A stretch of DNA of 64,000 nucleotides from positions 3,410,001 to 3,474,000 of the forward strand of contig NZ_CP040812.1 in NCBI RefSeq assembly GCF_006159205.1. The letters run 5' to 3'. Positions 35,477 to 44,583 of this stretch are shown here, piece by piece. The stretch's first letter is position 1, and each line of letters starts with the position of its first letter. This DNA comes from Antarcticibacterium flavum (GTDB lineage: Bacteria; Bacteroidota; Bacteroidia; Flavobacteriales; Flavobacteriaceae). Both the position numbers and the translations under genes were made by a program. The notes below the pieces were generated by a model. The model was not told the origin of the DNA, did no database searches, and saw only the letters and a program-made list of their open reading frames with translations.

Positions 35477-35829
35477 TTACTCTTTCACATCCTGCTCTTC
35501 CAACTCCTCCCAAAATTCATACGCTCTACGAAGGTGCGGGATCACAATCGTCCCCCAACCAACGTCGCTATTCCTAACGCCTCAGTAACTTCTTCCTTTG
35601 TCAATCCTTCCTTGTAGGAGGTTTCCAGGTGATATTTAATGCAATCGTCACAACGTAAAACTGTAGAGGCTACCAGGCCTAAAAGTTCTTTTGTTTTTAC
35701 GTCAAGGGCACCGGGTGCAAAGGCGTTGGTGTCCAGGTTAAAGATGCGTTTGATGATCTTGTTATTATCCTTAAGGATCTTATCGTTCATACGCGCGCGG
35801 TATGAATTGAATTCTTCTACTTGGTTCAT
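35477..35829 (-). pseudogene. Carboxymuconolactone decarboxylase/AhpD-like protein, frameshifted
   Basis: The frame from 35829 reads MNQVEEFNSYRARMNDKILK on to LLGLVASTVLRCDDCIKYHL, with the redox CxxC (CDDC), then stops after VGGRL at 35542. In the neighbouring frame the family's normal end continues: TIVIPHLRRAYEFWEELEEQ, stop at 35477. One missing G (C on + strand) in the run 35552-35556 accounts for it; restoring it gives exactly 117 codons. It begins just after tatC in the same operon (start 35829, tatC stop 35831). Either a real mutation or a homopolymer sequencing error. Confidence 0.85.
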
Positions 35830-35830
35830 A

Positions 35831-36673
35831 TTATTTTTTTCTTATTTCGGTTCTTCGCAATTTTTTTTCTTCTCTTTTAAAAACTATTTTGGAGATGATG
35901 ATACTTACTTCATAGAGTATCAACACCGGGATTGCCACGATGATCTGGCTTACGATGTCGGGAGGCGTAATGATCGCACTCAGGATCAGGACGATCACCA
36001 GGGCATATTTTCGGTATTTAATAAGGAAATCGGGGGTAACGATGCCCACTTTTGTGAGGAAATACATAATGATGGGCAATTCGAAAATAATTCCGCTGGC
36101 GATGACAGATGCCCGCACCAGGCTAATGTAACTGGCGAGATCAAAATCGTTGAAAACGTCGTCGCTCACCTGGTACTTTCCGAGGAAATTAATGGAAAGA
36201 GGTGTTACCACGTAGTATCCAAAAAGAACTCCTAAAAAGAATAATACCGAAGAGATTAGGATAAATCCGCGGGCATTTTTCTTCTCATTATCCTTCATCG
36301 CGGGGGCCACGAACTTCCAGAATTCATAGATCACATATGGAAAGGAGATGATAAAACCGGCCGTAATGGCCACCCATACGTGGGCAGAGAACTGGCCGCC
36401 CATGGTCCTGGATTGTATCCTGAAGGGCATTTCGTCAAAACAGAAGCCGCCATCAATACCCATAGCGGTAGAGATCCTGCAAAGGATATCATAGGTCCAG
36501 AAATCGGCATAACGGGGACCAAAGAGTAGCACATCAAAGATAAAACCCTTGGCCAGGAAAGCTATGAAGCCGGCAATCACAATTGCCAGGGTTGCTCTTA
36601 TAAGGTGCCATCGCAGGTCTTCCAGGTGGTCCAGAAAGGACATTTCATCATGTGGGGTCTTAGCTTTTGCCAT
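35831..36673 (-). CDS. tatC: Sec-independent (Tat) protein translocase subunit TatC
   Basis: 280 residues, six membrane helices, the core receptor of the Tat pathway that reads twin-arginine signals of folded proteins. The N-terminus MSFLDHLEDLRWHLIRATLA has the conserved FxxHLxELRxR-like motif; the first periplasmic loop is unusually long (about residues 46-98), common in Bacteroidota. Start overlaps the stop of kdsD. TatA is not in the window. Confidence 0.95.
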   Translation of the reverse strand: MAKAKTPHDEMSFLDHLEDLRWHLIRATLAIVIAGFIAFLAKGFIFDVLLFGPRYADFWTYDILCRISTAMGIDGGFCFDEMPFRIQSRTMGGQFSAHVWVAITAGFIISFPYVIYEFWKFVAPAMKDNEKKNARGFILISSVLFFLGVLFGYYVVTPLSINFLGKYQVSDDVFNDFDLASYISLVRASVIASGIIFELPIIMYFLTKVGIVTPDFLIKYRKYALVIVLILSAIITPPDIVSQIIVAIPVLILYEVSIIISKIVFKREEKKLRRTEIRKK

Positions 36674-37638
36674 TATAGAATTCCTTCTCTTATAAGATTA
36701 TGTATATGTACCACTCCCGCATATTTCCCGTCCTCTTCAGCAATAAGCTGGGAGATCTTGTTCTTTTCCAGCATCTCGAGGGCATCGATAGCCAGGGAAT
36801 CCTGCTCAATGGTCTTTGGGTTCTTGCTCATAATATCGGCAGCAGTGAGATGAATGAATTCATCATTGTTGCGCAACATCCTGCGTATATCCCCATCTGT
36901 CACTATACCTATTATTTTATCATTTTCGAGCACCGCAGTTACCCCAAGCATTTTTTCTGAAATTTCCACGATCACATCCCTCACATTAGTCGTGGGGCTC
37001 ACCTGTGGTTTCATATTTTGGGATGTGATGTCGCTCACTCTTAAATAAAGTTTTTTTCCAAGGGCCCCGCCGGGATGGTATTTTGCAAAATCCCTGCTGG
37101 AGAAACCTTTGAGGTCCAGTAAACAAATTGCAAGAGCATCTCCCATTACCAGTTGTGCCGTCGTGCTGGTGGTTGGTGCCAGGTTATTTGGGCAGGCCTC
37201 TTTCTCTACATACGTATTTAATACAAAATCAGATTGCTGGCCGAGGAAAGAATCTTTATTCCCGGTGATGGCGATGATCCTGTTCTTAAAATTTTTGATG
37301 AGGGGCACCAGGACTTTTATCTCGGGAGTGTTACCGCTTTTGGAGATACATATCACCACATCATCCTCCAGGATACTTCCAAGGTCCCCATGAATAGCAT
37401 CGGCCGCATGCATAAAGACTGCAGGGGTGCCGGTGGAGTTTAGCGTGGCCACGATTTTATTGGCAATTATGGCACTTTTCCCAATCCCGGTAATAATTAC
37501 CCTTCCTTTTGAGTTATATATATATTGAACCGCCTGTGCAAACTCAGGTGTTAGTAAATTTGTAAGATTTGCAATGGCTTTTGCTTCAATGGAAATAGTA
37601 TCTTTTGCTACTGCGAGGATTTTTTCTTCCAGTTTCAA
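36673..37638 (-). CDS. kdsD: Arabinose-5-phosphate isomerase, KpsF/GutQ family
   Basis: 321 residues. SIS sugar-isomerase domain first (RVIITGIGKSAIIANKIVAT, FMHAADAIHGDLG, ISKSGNTPEIKVLVPLIK), then two CBS domains (about residues 200-321, with VIVEISEKMLGVTAVLENDK and GIVTDGDIRRML). It converts ribulose-5-phosphate to arabinose-5-phosphate for Kdo in LPS. First gene of the run kdsD-tatC-decarboxylase-like, and divergent from recQ with an 83-bp gap. Confidence 0.93.
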   Translation of the reverse strand: MKLEEKILAVAKDTISIEAKAIANLTNLLTPEFAQAVQYIYNSKGRVIITGIGKSAIIANKIVATLNSTGTPAVFMHAADAIHGDLGSILEDDVVICISKSGNTPEIKVLVPLIKNFKNRIIAITGNKDSFLGQQSDFVLNTYVEKEACPNNLAPTTSTTAQLVMGDALAICLLDLKGFSSRDFAKYHPGGALGKKLYLRVSDITSQNMKPQVSPTTNVRDVIVEISEKMLGVTAVLENDKIIGIVTDGDIRRMLRNNDEFIHLTAADIMSKNPKTIEQDSLAIDALEMLEKNKISQLIAEEDGKYAGVVHIHNLIREGIL

Positions 37639-37691
37639 ATTTGTAAAATTATGAATGGTGAATACTAAAGAAATATGTATCTTTATTAGTG

Positions 37692-37699
37692 CAAATGTA
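37692..37699 (-). promoter_or_regulatory. Candidate -7 box (TACATTTG) for kdsD-tatC
   Basis: On the - strand the gap between kdsD and recQ reads TACATTTG, an exact TAnnTTTG match 54 bp from the kdsD start. A possible -33 TTG is somewhat too close. On the + strand only TATCTTTA is seen, for recQ. Confidence 0.4.
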
Positions 37700-37721
37700 T
37701 GTAAAATTGTAACACAATTGA

Positions 37722-39920
37722 ATGGGTCCTACCGAAATCGATTTACACCAGCAGCTTAAAAAATACTTTGGATTCAGCCAGTTTAAAGGGCTTCAGGAGC
37801 AGGTAATTACCAGTATAGTCAAAGGGAATAACACTTTTGTTGTAATGCCAACAGGGGGAGGGAAATCCCTGTGTTACCAGCTTCCTGCACTTATACAGGA
37901 TGGCACTGCCATTGTTGTCTCTCCACTTATTGCCCTTATGAAGAACCAGGTTGATGCCATACGTGGTATTTCTTCGGAACATGGGGTGGCCCATGTGCTT
38001 AATTCCAGTTTGAACAAATCTGAAGTGAAGCAGGTAAAGGAAGATATTACCAACGGGATCACCAAATTGCTTTATGTAGCTCCTGAAAGTCTTACCAAGG
38101 AGGAGAATGTAGAATTCCTGCGCAGTGTAAAAGTATCTTTTATGGCTGTAGATGAGGCCCACTGTATAAGTGAATGGGGACACGACTTCAGGCCGGAATA
38201 CAGGAATCTTAGACATATTATTAAACGAATAGGTGATGATATTCCAATCATTGGCTTAACGGCTACTGCCACCCCCAAGGTGCAGGAAGATATCCTGAAG
38301 AACCTGGGGATCACAGATGCCAATACCTTCAAGGCCAGTTTCAACAGGCCTAACCTGTATTATGAAATAAGGCCTAAGACCAAGAATGTTGATGCAGATA
38401 TTATTCGGTTTGTGAAGCAGAATTCAGGTAAGTCCGGAATTATTTACTGCCTTAGCCGTAAGCGGGTGGAGGAACTTGCGCAGACGCTGCAGGTCAATGG
38501 GATTTCTGCCGTGCCGTATCACGCGGGGCTGGATGCCAAGACCCGGGTGAAGCACCAGGATATGTTCATTATGGAAGATGTGGATGTGGTGGTGGCTACC
38601 ATCGCCTTTGGCATGGGGATTGACAAGCCAGATGTTCGCTTTGTAATTCACCATGACATTCCAAAGAGCCTGGAAAGCTATTACCAGGAAACCGGTCGTG
38701 CAGGAAGAGATGGGGGTGAAGGGCATTGTCTTGCGTTCTATTCCTATAAAGACATAGAGAAGCTTGAGAAGTTCATGAGCGGCAAGCCCGTGGCAGAGCA
38801 GGAAATAGGCCATGCCCTGCTGCAGGAAGTTGTGGCGTATGCAGAGACTTCTATTTCCCGCCGTAAATTCCTTCTGCATTATTTTGGGGAAGAATTTGAT
38901 GAGGAGACCGGGGAAGGTGCTTCTATGGATGATAACGTTCGCAACCCAAAGAAAAAGCATGAAGCCAGGCAAGATGTGGAGCTATTGCTTAAGACTATTA
39001 AAGAAACCAATCAGATCTATAAATCCAAGGACGTGGTCCATACCCTTACCGGGAAAGCCACGGCGATCATACTTTCTCATAAGACAGATGAGCACCCACT
39101 CTTCGGGAAAGGGAAAGATAAAGATAACAAATACTGGATGGCGTTAATTCGCCAGGTGCTGGTAGCGGGAATGCTGCGGAAGGATATAGAAACCTACGGA
39201 GTTGTTCGTCTTACTGAAAAAGGAGAGGAGTACCTGAAGGATCCGCAGTCGTTCATGATGACTGAAGACCATATCTTTGACAGTACGACTGAAGGAGTAG
39301 TGACCCAGGCAAAATCGGCCGGAGGCGGTGTGGATGAGGAGCTGGTAAAAATGCTGAAGGAGCTTCGTAAAAAAGTAGCCAAAAAACAGGGGGTGCCGCC
39401 ATTTGTGGTTTTCCAGGATCCCAGTATTCAGGATATGGCCCTCAAATATCCTATGACCATCCCCGAGCTGGGGAATATCTTTGGTGTGGGAGAGGGAAAA
39501 GCCAAAAAATTTGGAAAGGAATTCGTAGAGCTTATAAGCCGATATGTTGAGGATAATGACATTGTAAGGCCAGATGACCTTGTGGTTAAATCCACAGGTG
39601 CCAACAGTGCCCTGAAATTATATATTATCCAGAATATAGACCGCAAACTTCCGCTGGATGACATCGCATCTGCCAAAGGAATGGAAATGCCCGAGTTCAT
39701 CAAGGAAATGGAAGCCATCGTTTACAGTGGTACAAAGCTGAACATCGATTACTGGCTGGATGAGATCCTGGACGAGGACCAGCAGGAAGAGATCCACGAT
39801 TATTTCCTGGAAGCACAAACCGATAAAATCGAAGAAGCCCTGGAAGAATTCGACGGCGATTACGACGACGAGGAGCTAAGGCTGTACAGGATAAAGTTTA
39901 TTAGTGAGGTGGCGAATTAA
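37722..39920 (+). CDS. recQ: ATP-dependent DNA helicase RecQ
   Basis: 732 residues, superfamily 2 3'-5' helicase. Walker A MPTGGGKSLCYQLPAL, DEAH box AVDEAHCISEWGHDFRPEYR and motif VI YYQETGRAGRDGGEGHCL are intact. The RQC region begins near residue 360, but the zinc-binding cysteines expected around RRKFLLHYFGEEFDEETGEG and following ASMDDNVRNPKKK are absent. A winged-helix part and an HRDC domain (LKELRKKVAKKQGVPPFVVF onward) follow, then a ~130-residue acidic C-terminus. Long for a bacterial RecQ (~600), usual for Bacteroidota. Confidence 0.95.
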   Translation: MGPTEIDLHQQLKKYFGFSQFKGLQEQVITSIVKGNNTFVVMPTGGGKSLCYQLPALIQDGTAIVVSPLIALMKNQVDAIRGISSEHGVAHVLNSSLNKSEVKQVKEDITNGITKLLYVAPESLTKEENVEFLRSVKVSFMAVDEAHCISEWGHDFRPEYRNLRHIIKRIGDDIPIIGLTATATPKVQEDILKNLGITDANTFKASFNRPNLYYEIRPKTKNVDADIIRFVKQNSGKSGIIYCLSRKRVEELAQTLQVNGISAVPYHAGLDAKTRVKHQDMFIMEDVDVVVATIAFGMGIDKPDVRFVIHHDIPKSLESYYQETGRAGRDGGEGHCLAFYSYKDIEKLEKFMSGKPVAEQEIGHALLQEVVAYAETSISRRKFLLHYFGEEFDEETGEGASMDDNVRNPKKKHEARQDVELLLKTIKETNQIYKSKDVVHTLTGKATAIILSHKTDEHPLFGKGKDKDNKYWMALIRQVLVAGMLRKDIETYGVVRLTEKGEEYLKDPQSFMMTEDHIFDSTTEGVVTQAKSAGGGVDEELVKMLKELRKKVAKKQGVPPFVVFQDPSIQDMALKYPMTIPELGNIFGVGEGKAKKFGKEFVELISRYVEDNDIVRPDDLVVKSTGANSALKLYIIQNIDRKLPLDDIASAKGMEMPEFIKEMEAIVYSGTKLNIDYWLDEILDEDQQEEIHDYFLEAQTDKIEEALEEFDGDYDDEELRLYRIKFISEVAN

Positions 39921-40880
39921 AAGTTGTAGGTTGTAGGTTGTAGGTTGTAGGTTGAAAAAGTTGTCGGTTGTCGGTTAAAAAAAGTGGAGAAGTGGAGAGT
40001 GGAGGGAGGATAGTCAGGACGTGGTAAAAGTTATGAGTTATGCGTTATGTGCAAAAACTCCGTGAAACTCCTTTTTAACCTCTCCCCACTCCGTGGTTAA
40101 ACATAAAAATAGCCTCGAAAAAATAAGAATCATTCAACTCAGCAAGATCTAACCCCAAACAGAAAACGGTAAACGGAAAACTGAAAACCCTTCTAACGAC
40201 TAAAGACTAACGACTAAACAAACTCCGTGAAACTCCTTTTTTTAAACTCATTTTAAACTCTGTGGTTAAATACGATTAACCTCGAAAAAAGTAGAATTGG
40301 TCAACTTTCCCTAGGTCAAACAGCAAACGGTAAACGGTAAACGGAAAACCCTTCTAACGACTACAGGCTAACGATTCAAACAAACTCCGTGAAACTCCTT
40401 TTTTTAAACTCATTTTAAACTCTGTGGTTAAATACGATTAAACTCGAAAAAAGTAGAATTGGTCAACTTTGCAAGGTCCAACACCAAACACCAAACACCA
40501 AACCCCAAACAAATTCCAGGCACCAAATTCCAAATTCCAAAAAGAAAACGGAAAACTGCAAACGGTAAACGGTAAACGGAAAACCTTTCTAACGACTACA
40601 GGCTAACGGTTCAAACAAACTCCGTGAAACTCCTTTTTTTAAACTCATTTTAAACTCTGTGGTTAAATACGATTAACCTCGAAAAAAGTAGAATTGGTCA
40701 ACTTTTCATAGGTCAAACAGCAAACGGTAAACGGTAAACGGTAAACGGAAAACAGAAAACAGTAAACGGAAAACAGAAAACCCCAAACAACAAACCCCAA
40801 CGTTCCACTAACGCCTAACGACTAAAGACTAACGACTAAAAAAAAACTATCTTTGCACCCTCAAACCAAAAACAAGCATT
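39921..40880. repeat. Gene-free region: tandem composite units and heptamers
   Basis: 960 bp. GTTGTAG/GTTGTCG words after recQ (39921-39975), then about four units of ~160-235 bp, each made of CAAACTCCGTGAAACTCC, TTTAAACTCTGTGGTTAAAT, CTCGAAAAAAGTAGAATTGG, AAACGGT heptamers and AACGACT heptamers (from about 40050 and, most alike, from 40217, 40378 and 40613). The last heptamers run into the promoter of the next gene. Confidence 0.8.
40848..40855 (+). promoter_or_regulatory. Candidate -7 box (TATCTTTG) of the PPIase gene
   Basis: Exact TAnnTTTG match followed by CACCC, 25 bp before the ATG. The upstream -33 area is occupied by AACGACT heptamers and an A-run. Confidence 0.5.
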
Positions 40881-41813
40881 ATGCAAGAAGGATTATATGC
40901 TAAATTTCACACCTCAAAAGGTGAAATACTTGTAGCACTGGAATACGAAAAAACCCCGGGAACAGTTGGGAACTTTGTAGGTTTAGCTGAAGGGAACCTG
41001 GAGAACAAAGCCATCCCACAGGGGAAACCATATTACGACGGACTTAAATTTCACCGTGTGATCCCCGATTTCATGATACAGGGAGGAGATCCTAAAGGAA
41101 ACGGTACCGGCGGACCAGGGTACAACTTTGAAGATGAGATGCATCCTGAGCTTAAGCATGATACACCCGGAAAACTTTCCATGGCCAATGCCGGGCCGGG
41201 CACCAATGGGAGTCAGTTTTTTATTACCCATACGGCTACTCCATGGCTTGACGGGAAGCACACGGTTTTTGGAAGTGTGGTAGAAGGTCAGGACGTGGTA
41301 GATGCCATTAAGCAGGGTGATAAGATCGAGAAATTAGAGATCATAAGAGAAGGAGAAGCTGCAGAGAACTTCAATGCGGTTGAGGAATTCCGCAAGTTCA
41401 ATGGTGCAAAGTCCGAAAGGGAAGCAGCAGCGAAAAAGCAGCAGGAAGAACTTATGGGAGAACTTTCACAGGGCTTCGAAAAGACTTCCAGTGGTCTTAG
41501 ATACAAAATAGAACAAAAAGGCGACGGACCCAAAGCAGAAAAAGGGCAAACCGTTTCTGTTCACTATAAAGGAATGCTTCCTGACGGGTCGGTTTTTGAC
41601 TCTTCGTATAAGAGGAATCAGCCAATAGATTTTCCATTAGGGAAAGGGCACGTGATCTCAGGTTGGGATGAAGGTATCCAGTTATTGAATGTAGGAGACC
41701 AGGCCAGATTTGTGATCCCGTCACATTTGGCATACGGAGAACGCGGTGCAGGAGGAGTGATCCCTCCAAACGCTACACTTATCTTTGATGTGGAGCTGGT
41801 AGCGGTAAAATAA
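40881..41813 (+). CDS. Dual peptidyl-prolyl isomerase: cyclophilin + FKBP fusion
   Basis: 310 residues. Cyclophilin domain about 1-160: [20 protein letters not shown] with the catalytic Arg, [20 protein letters not shown] and [20 protein letters not shown] charged helical linker (about 165-200, [20 protein letters not shown]) leads to an FKBP domain (about 205-310): [40 protein letters not shown] and [20 protein letters not shown]. No signal peptide, so cytoplasmic. Fusions of the two immunophilin families are known in a few protists and in flavobacteria. Confidence 0.93.
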   Translation: MQEGLYAKFHTSKGEILVALEYEKTPGTVGNFVGLAEGNLENKAIPQGKPYYDGLKFHRVIPDFMIQGGDPKGNGTGGPGYNFEDEMHPELKHDTPGKLSMANAGPGTNGSQFFITHTATPWLDGKHTVFGSVVEGQDVVDAIKQGDKIEKLEIIREGEAAENFNAVEEFRKFNGAKSEREAAAKKQQEELMGELSQGFEKTSSGLRYKIEQKGDGPKAEKGQTVSVHYKGMLPDGSVFDSSYKRNQPIDFPLGKGHVISGWDEGIQLLNVGDQARFVIPSHLAYGERGAGGVIPPNATLIFDVELVAVK

Positions 41814-42158
41814 TCCCCCCAGCCCCCGAAGGGGGAGTAAAGAATGGGGAGTTATAATATGAATATAAAAACCTGCTGTTTGGCAGGTTTTTTTGTGCGG
41901 TTTCTTTGGGAAATTTATCTAAAGAATGACAATTGAACTCTTGAAGAAAACCTCACAGGTTTCAAAAAACCTGTGAGGTTTAGCTCGTCTAAGTAAGTAT
42001 AAATAGAGTTCTAAAGCGCTTCTCCTCCCGCAGCTTCTCAACTCTAACTACTCCATTCATCCTCCGCCAGAGATCCTTAGTCACGCCGAAAAGGCGCTCC
42101 GCAGGATGACAATAGGGCGTGTGGTTCCCCCTTCGGGGGTTAGGGGATTGCCAGGGGG
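41814..42158. other. Intergenic region with terminator, hairpin and REP unit
   Basis: A G/C-rich hairpin after the PPIase stop (CCCCC...GGGGG), the terminator at 41871-41894, an isolated AAACCTCACAGG/CCTGTGAGGTTT palindrome (about 41947-41979), a REP unit (42058-42112) and a second C-rich/G-rich hairpin before the peroxiredoxin stop. Confidence 0.6.
41871..41894 (+). terminator. Rho-independent terminator of the PPIase gene
   Basis: Stem ACCTGC/GCAGGT (41871-41876, 41883-41888) with a 6-base loop and a run of seven T. About 60 bp after the stop. Confidence 0.75.
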
Positions 42159-42872
42159 CTATTCCCTAAACCCTTTCGGAAATATCTTACTTGCTTCATC
42201 ACCAGATTTGCCTGAAGCTTGCGGCTGTCCATTGCGCCCCTCGGGTTGCGGAGTCATTCGCAGGTAAGGTTTGATTTCCTTAAAGCCTTTCGGAAACATA
42301 TTCTTTGCATCCTCATTGGAGATCGATGGGCTTATTACCACATCTTCCCCATGTTTCCAGTTCGCGGGAGTTGCTACTTTGTGATTTAGGGTTAGTTGCA
42401 GGGAGTCTATTACCCGAAGTAATTCCTCAAAATTCCGTCCCGTACTGGCAGGGTAGGTGATCATAAGTTTGATGGTCTTATCCGGCCCTATCACATAAAC
42501 CGATCTTACTGTAAGGGTATCATCGGCGTTCGGGTGGATCATATCATAAAGATCTGATACTTTCCTGTCTTCATCGGCTATAATCGGGAAATTCACCGTG
42601 GTATTCTGCGTTTCGTTGATGTCCTTGATCCAGTCTTTATGGGATTCCACACCATCTACACTCAGGGCCATCATCTTCACATCCCGCTTTTCAAACTCGT
42701 CCTTGTATTTGGCAGCCGCGCCAAGCTCGGTGGTGCACACCGGGGTGTAATCTGCCGGGTGGGAAAAGAGGATTCCCCAGCTGTCTCCCAGGTAATCGTA
42801 GAAATTGATCTTTCCTTCTGAAGTTTCCGCATCGAAATTCGGCGCCTTGTCTCCTAATCTTAATGTGCTCAT
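42159..42872 (-). CDS. 1-Cys peroxiredoxin (Prx6 type)
   Basis: 237 residues. Thioredoxin-fold peroxidase with the peroxidatic Cys46 in HPADYTPVCTTELG; it is the only cysteine in the protein, so a 1-Cys enzyme. The Prx6 C-terminal arm is present (ATPANWKHGEDVVISPSISN, then FPKGFKEIKPYLRMTPQP). A further tail of ~27 residues ends in KIFPKGFRE, a repeat of the FPKGFKE segment. It reduces hydrogen peroxide and organic peroxides. Single-gene unit between repeats. Confidence 0.93.
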   Translation of the reverse strand: MSTLRLGDKAPNFDAETSEGKINFYDYLGDSWGILFSHPADYTPVCTTELGAAAKYKDEFEKRDVKMMALSVDGVESHKDWIKDINETQNTTVNFPIIADEDRKVSDLYDMIHPNADDTLTVRSVYVIGPDKTIKLMITYPASTGRNFEELLRVIDSLQLTLNHKVATPANWKHGEDVVISPSISNEDAKNMFPKGFKEIKPYLRMTPQPEGRNGQPQASGKSGDEASKIFPKGFRE

Positions 42873-43214
42873 AGCTATGATTTTAAATGAACTTAAAATT
42901 AAGGAATACAGGGTTTTATGACGTTAATTGTTTCAGAAAGTTAGAAATTAGTATTGAGATATGAGTATTGAGTATTGAGATTTGAATGGGAATGGATTAG
43001 CCTCCTAAGAACTGGAGTTTATAGTTTGGGGTTTGTTGTTGTATGGAGTTGGATTTTTGCTGAGTTGAATGATCCTCTTATTTTCGAGGCTAATTGTTAT
43101 TTAACCACGGAGTTCATGGAGGTAAAATGGGAGTTTAACGGAGTTTTTTAAGCTGCTAGTCTTTAGAAAATTTCAGAATTCTCCGTTTAATGATCGCCGT
43201 TTACTGTTCTCCGT
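42873..43214. repeat. Intergenic region with heptamers and an AACCACGGAGTT repeat
   Basis: ATTGAGA/TATGAGT words (about 42950-42985), then a TTTTCGAGGCTAATTG...AACCACGGAGTT repeat (43075-43150), AAACGGT-type words on the other strand (43190-43240). No gene. Confidence 0.65.
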
Positions 43215-43886
43215 TTACTGTTTTCGGTTTACCGTTTGTCTGTTTTGGAATTTGGTGCATGGAATTTTATTTGACTTCATAACTCCTACCTCATAACTCC
43301 TAAGTTTTCTCTCCCCCTTTGGGGGCCGGGGGCTCTGCCACTTAATATTACACCCAATACTCGGTTTTTGATGTGCCTGGACCTTTCGATTATTTAGAAC
43401 GGAATCCAGGGCTTCACGAAGGTCTCTGCCGTTAACGGGAATGCCGTTGCCGGGGCGGGAGTCGTCGAGTTGGCCGCGGTAGATGAGTTTCAGGTCGGAA
43501 TCGAAAAGGTAAAAGTCGGGAGTGCAGGCCGCGTCATAGGCTTTGGCCACTTCCTGGGTGCTGTCGTACAGGTAAGGAAATGGGAAGTGGTGTTTCCGCG
43601 CCACTTTCCACATAAGGTCGGGGTGATCATCGGGATAATTTTCAACGTCATTGCTCATAATAGCTACAAAGCCAAATCCCAGGACCCGATAATCATTTGC
43701 CACCCTTACTATTTCCTCATTTACGTGCTTCACAAAGGGGCAGTGGTTACAAATGAACATGATCACGGTGCCTTTTTCACCTCTTAGGTCTTCAAGGCTG
43801 CACCTCTGGTTGGTAATTGCATCTATCAATTCAAAATCAGGAGCCTTAGTTCCCAGCGGAAGCATATTAGAAGGTGTTCTTGCCAT
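43215..43886 (-). CDS. Thioredoxin-family (AhpC/TSA-like) protein with repeat-derived tail
   Basis: 223 residues. The thioredoxin-like fold has a CxxC (Cys46-x-x-Cys49, in FICNHCPFVKHVNEE), a cis-Pro-like region CTPDFYLFDSDLKLIYRGQL and the family end PSIGCNIKWQ at about residue 184. The usual family members stop here; this one reads on for 39 residues (SPRPPKGERKLRSYEVG...) through a GGGGG/CCCCC hairpin and heptamer words. Probably a cytoplasmic redox protein; the tail is likely non-functional. Confidence 0.85.
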   Translation of the reverse strand: MARTPSNMLPLGTKAPDFELIDAITNQRCSLEDLRGEKGTVIMFICNHCPFVKHVNEEIVRVANDYRVLGFGFVAIMSNDVENYPDDHPDLMWKVARKHHFPFPYLYDSTQEVAKAYDAACTPDFYLFDSDLKLIYRGQLDDSRPGNGIPVNGRDLREALDSVLNNRKVQAHQKPSIGCNIKWQSPRPPKGERKLRSYEVGVMKSNKIPCTKFQNRQTVNRKQ

Positions 43887-44583
43887 TTTTATTCAATTTT
43901 CTGAATCCTGAATTTACAAATTTACACCGGAATAGCGGCAATTTTGTATATTGGATGTGTTTCTGAGAAACAAGAAACAAGAAACAAGAGAAGAGAGAAG
44001 AGAGAAGAGAATCTGGAATCTAGAGTCTGGAATCTGGACCTGGTGTTGTATAGCGAGAAAATCTTTGAGATTTTAAGGGAAAAGAAAAAACGGTATTGTA
44101 TATAGTATCATTTATGGCAGGATAAACTTATATGTTAAGTGAAGAGAATAGGTAAAGTAAAGGAGAGAATTCATACCTTTAAAAGGTCCTGACTATCCTC
44201 TTTCCACTCTCCACTTTTCCACTTTTTTAACCTACAACTGATAAGAATCAAGAAACAAGAAACAAGAAACAAGAGAAGAGAAGAGAGAATAGAAAAAAGA
44301 ATCTGAAATTTAGAGTATGGAAGCTGAATTTTTGATTGCGTTGCAACATTTTGGAATTTAAAGTGAACAGGAAAATTGAATTGCAGAAAGTGCCATGTAT
44401 AATAGGACAGGCTTTTAGGTTAAGTGAAGAGAACAATGTAAAGGAAAGGATTTATACTTTTAAAGGTCCTGACTCTCCTCTTTCCACTCTCCACTCTCCA
44501 CTTTCCACTTTCAACCTACAACCTACAACCTACAACTTATAACCGACAACCGACAACTGACAACCGATAACCGCCAACCGAAT
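43887..44583. repeat. Heptamer-rich intergenic region
   Basis: About 700 bp without a gene: AAGAAAC/AAGAGAG words (43968-44012), TCTGGAA words, CTCTCCA/CTTTCCA words (44195-44225 and 44475-44510), a partially duplicated stretch around GTAAAGGAGAGAATTCAT and GTAAAGGAAAGGATTTAT, and CTACAAC/CGACAAC words (44513-44580) up to the next ATG. Confidence 0.75.
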
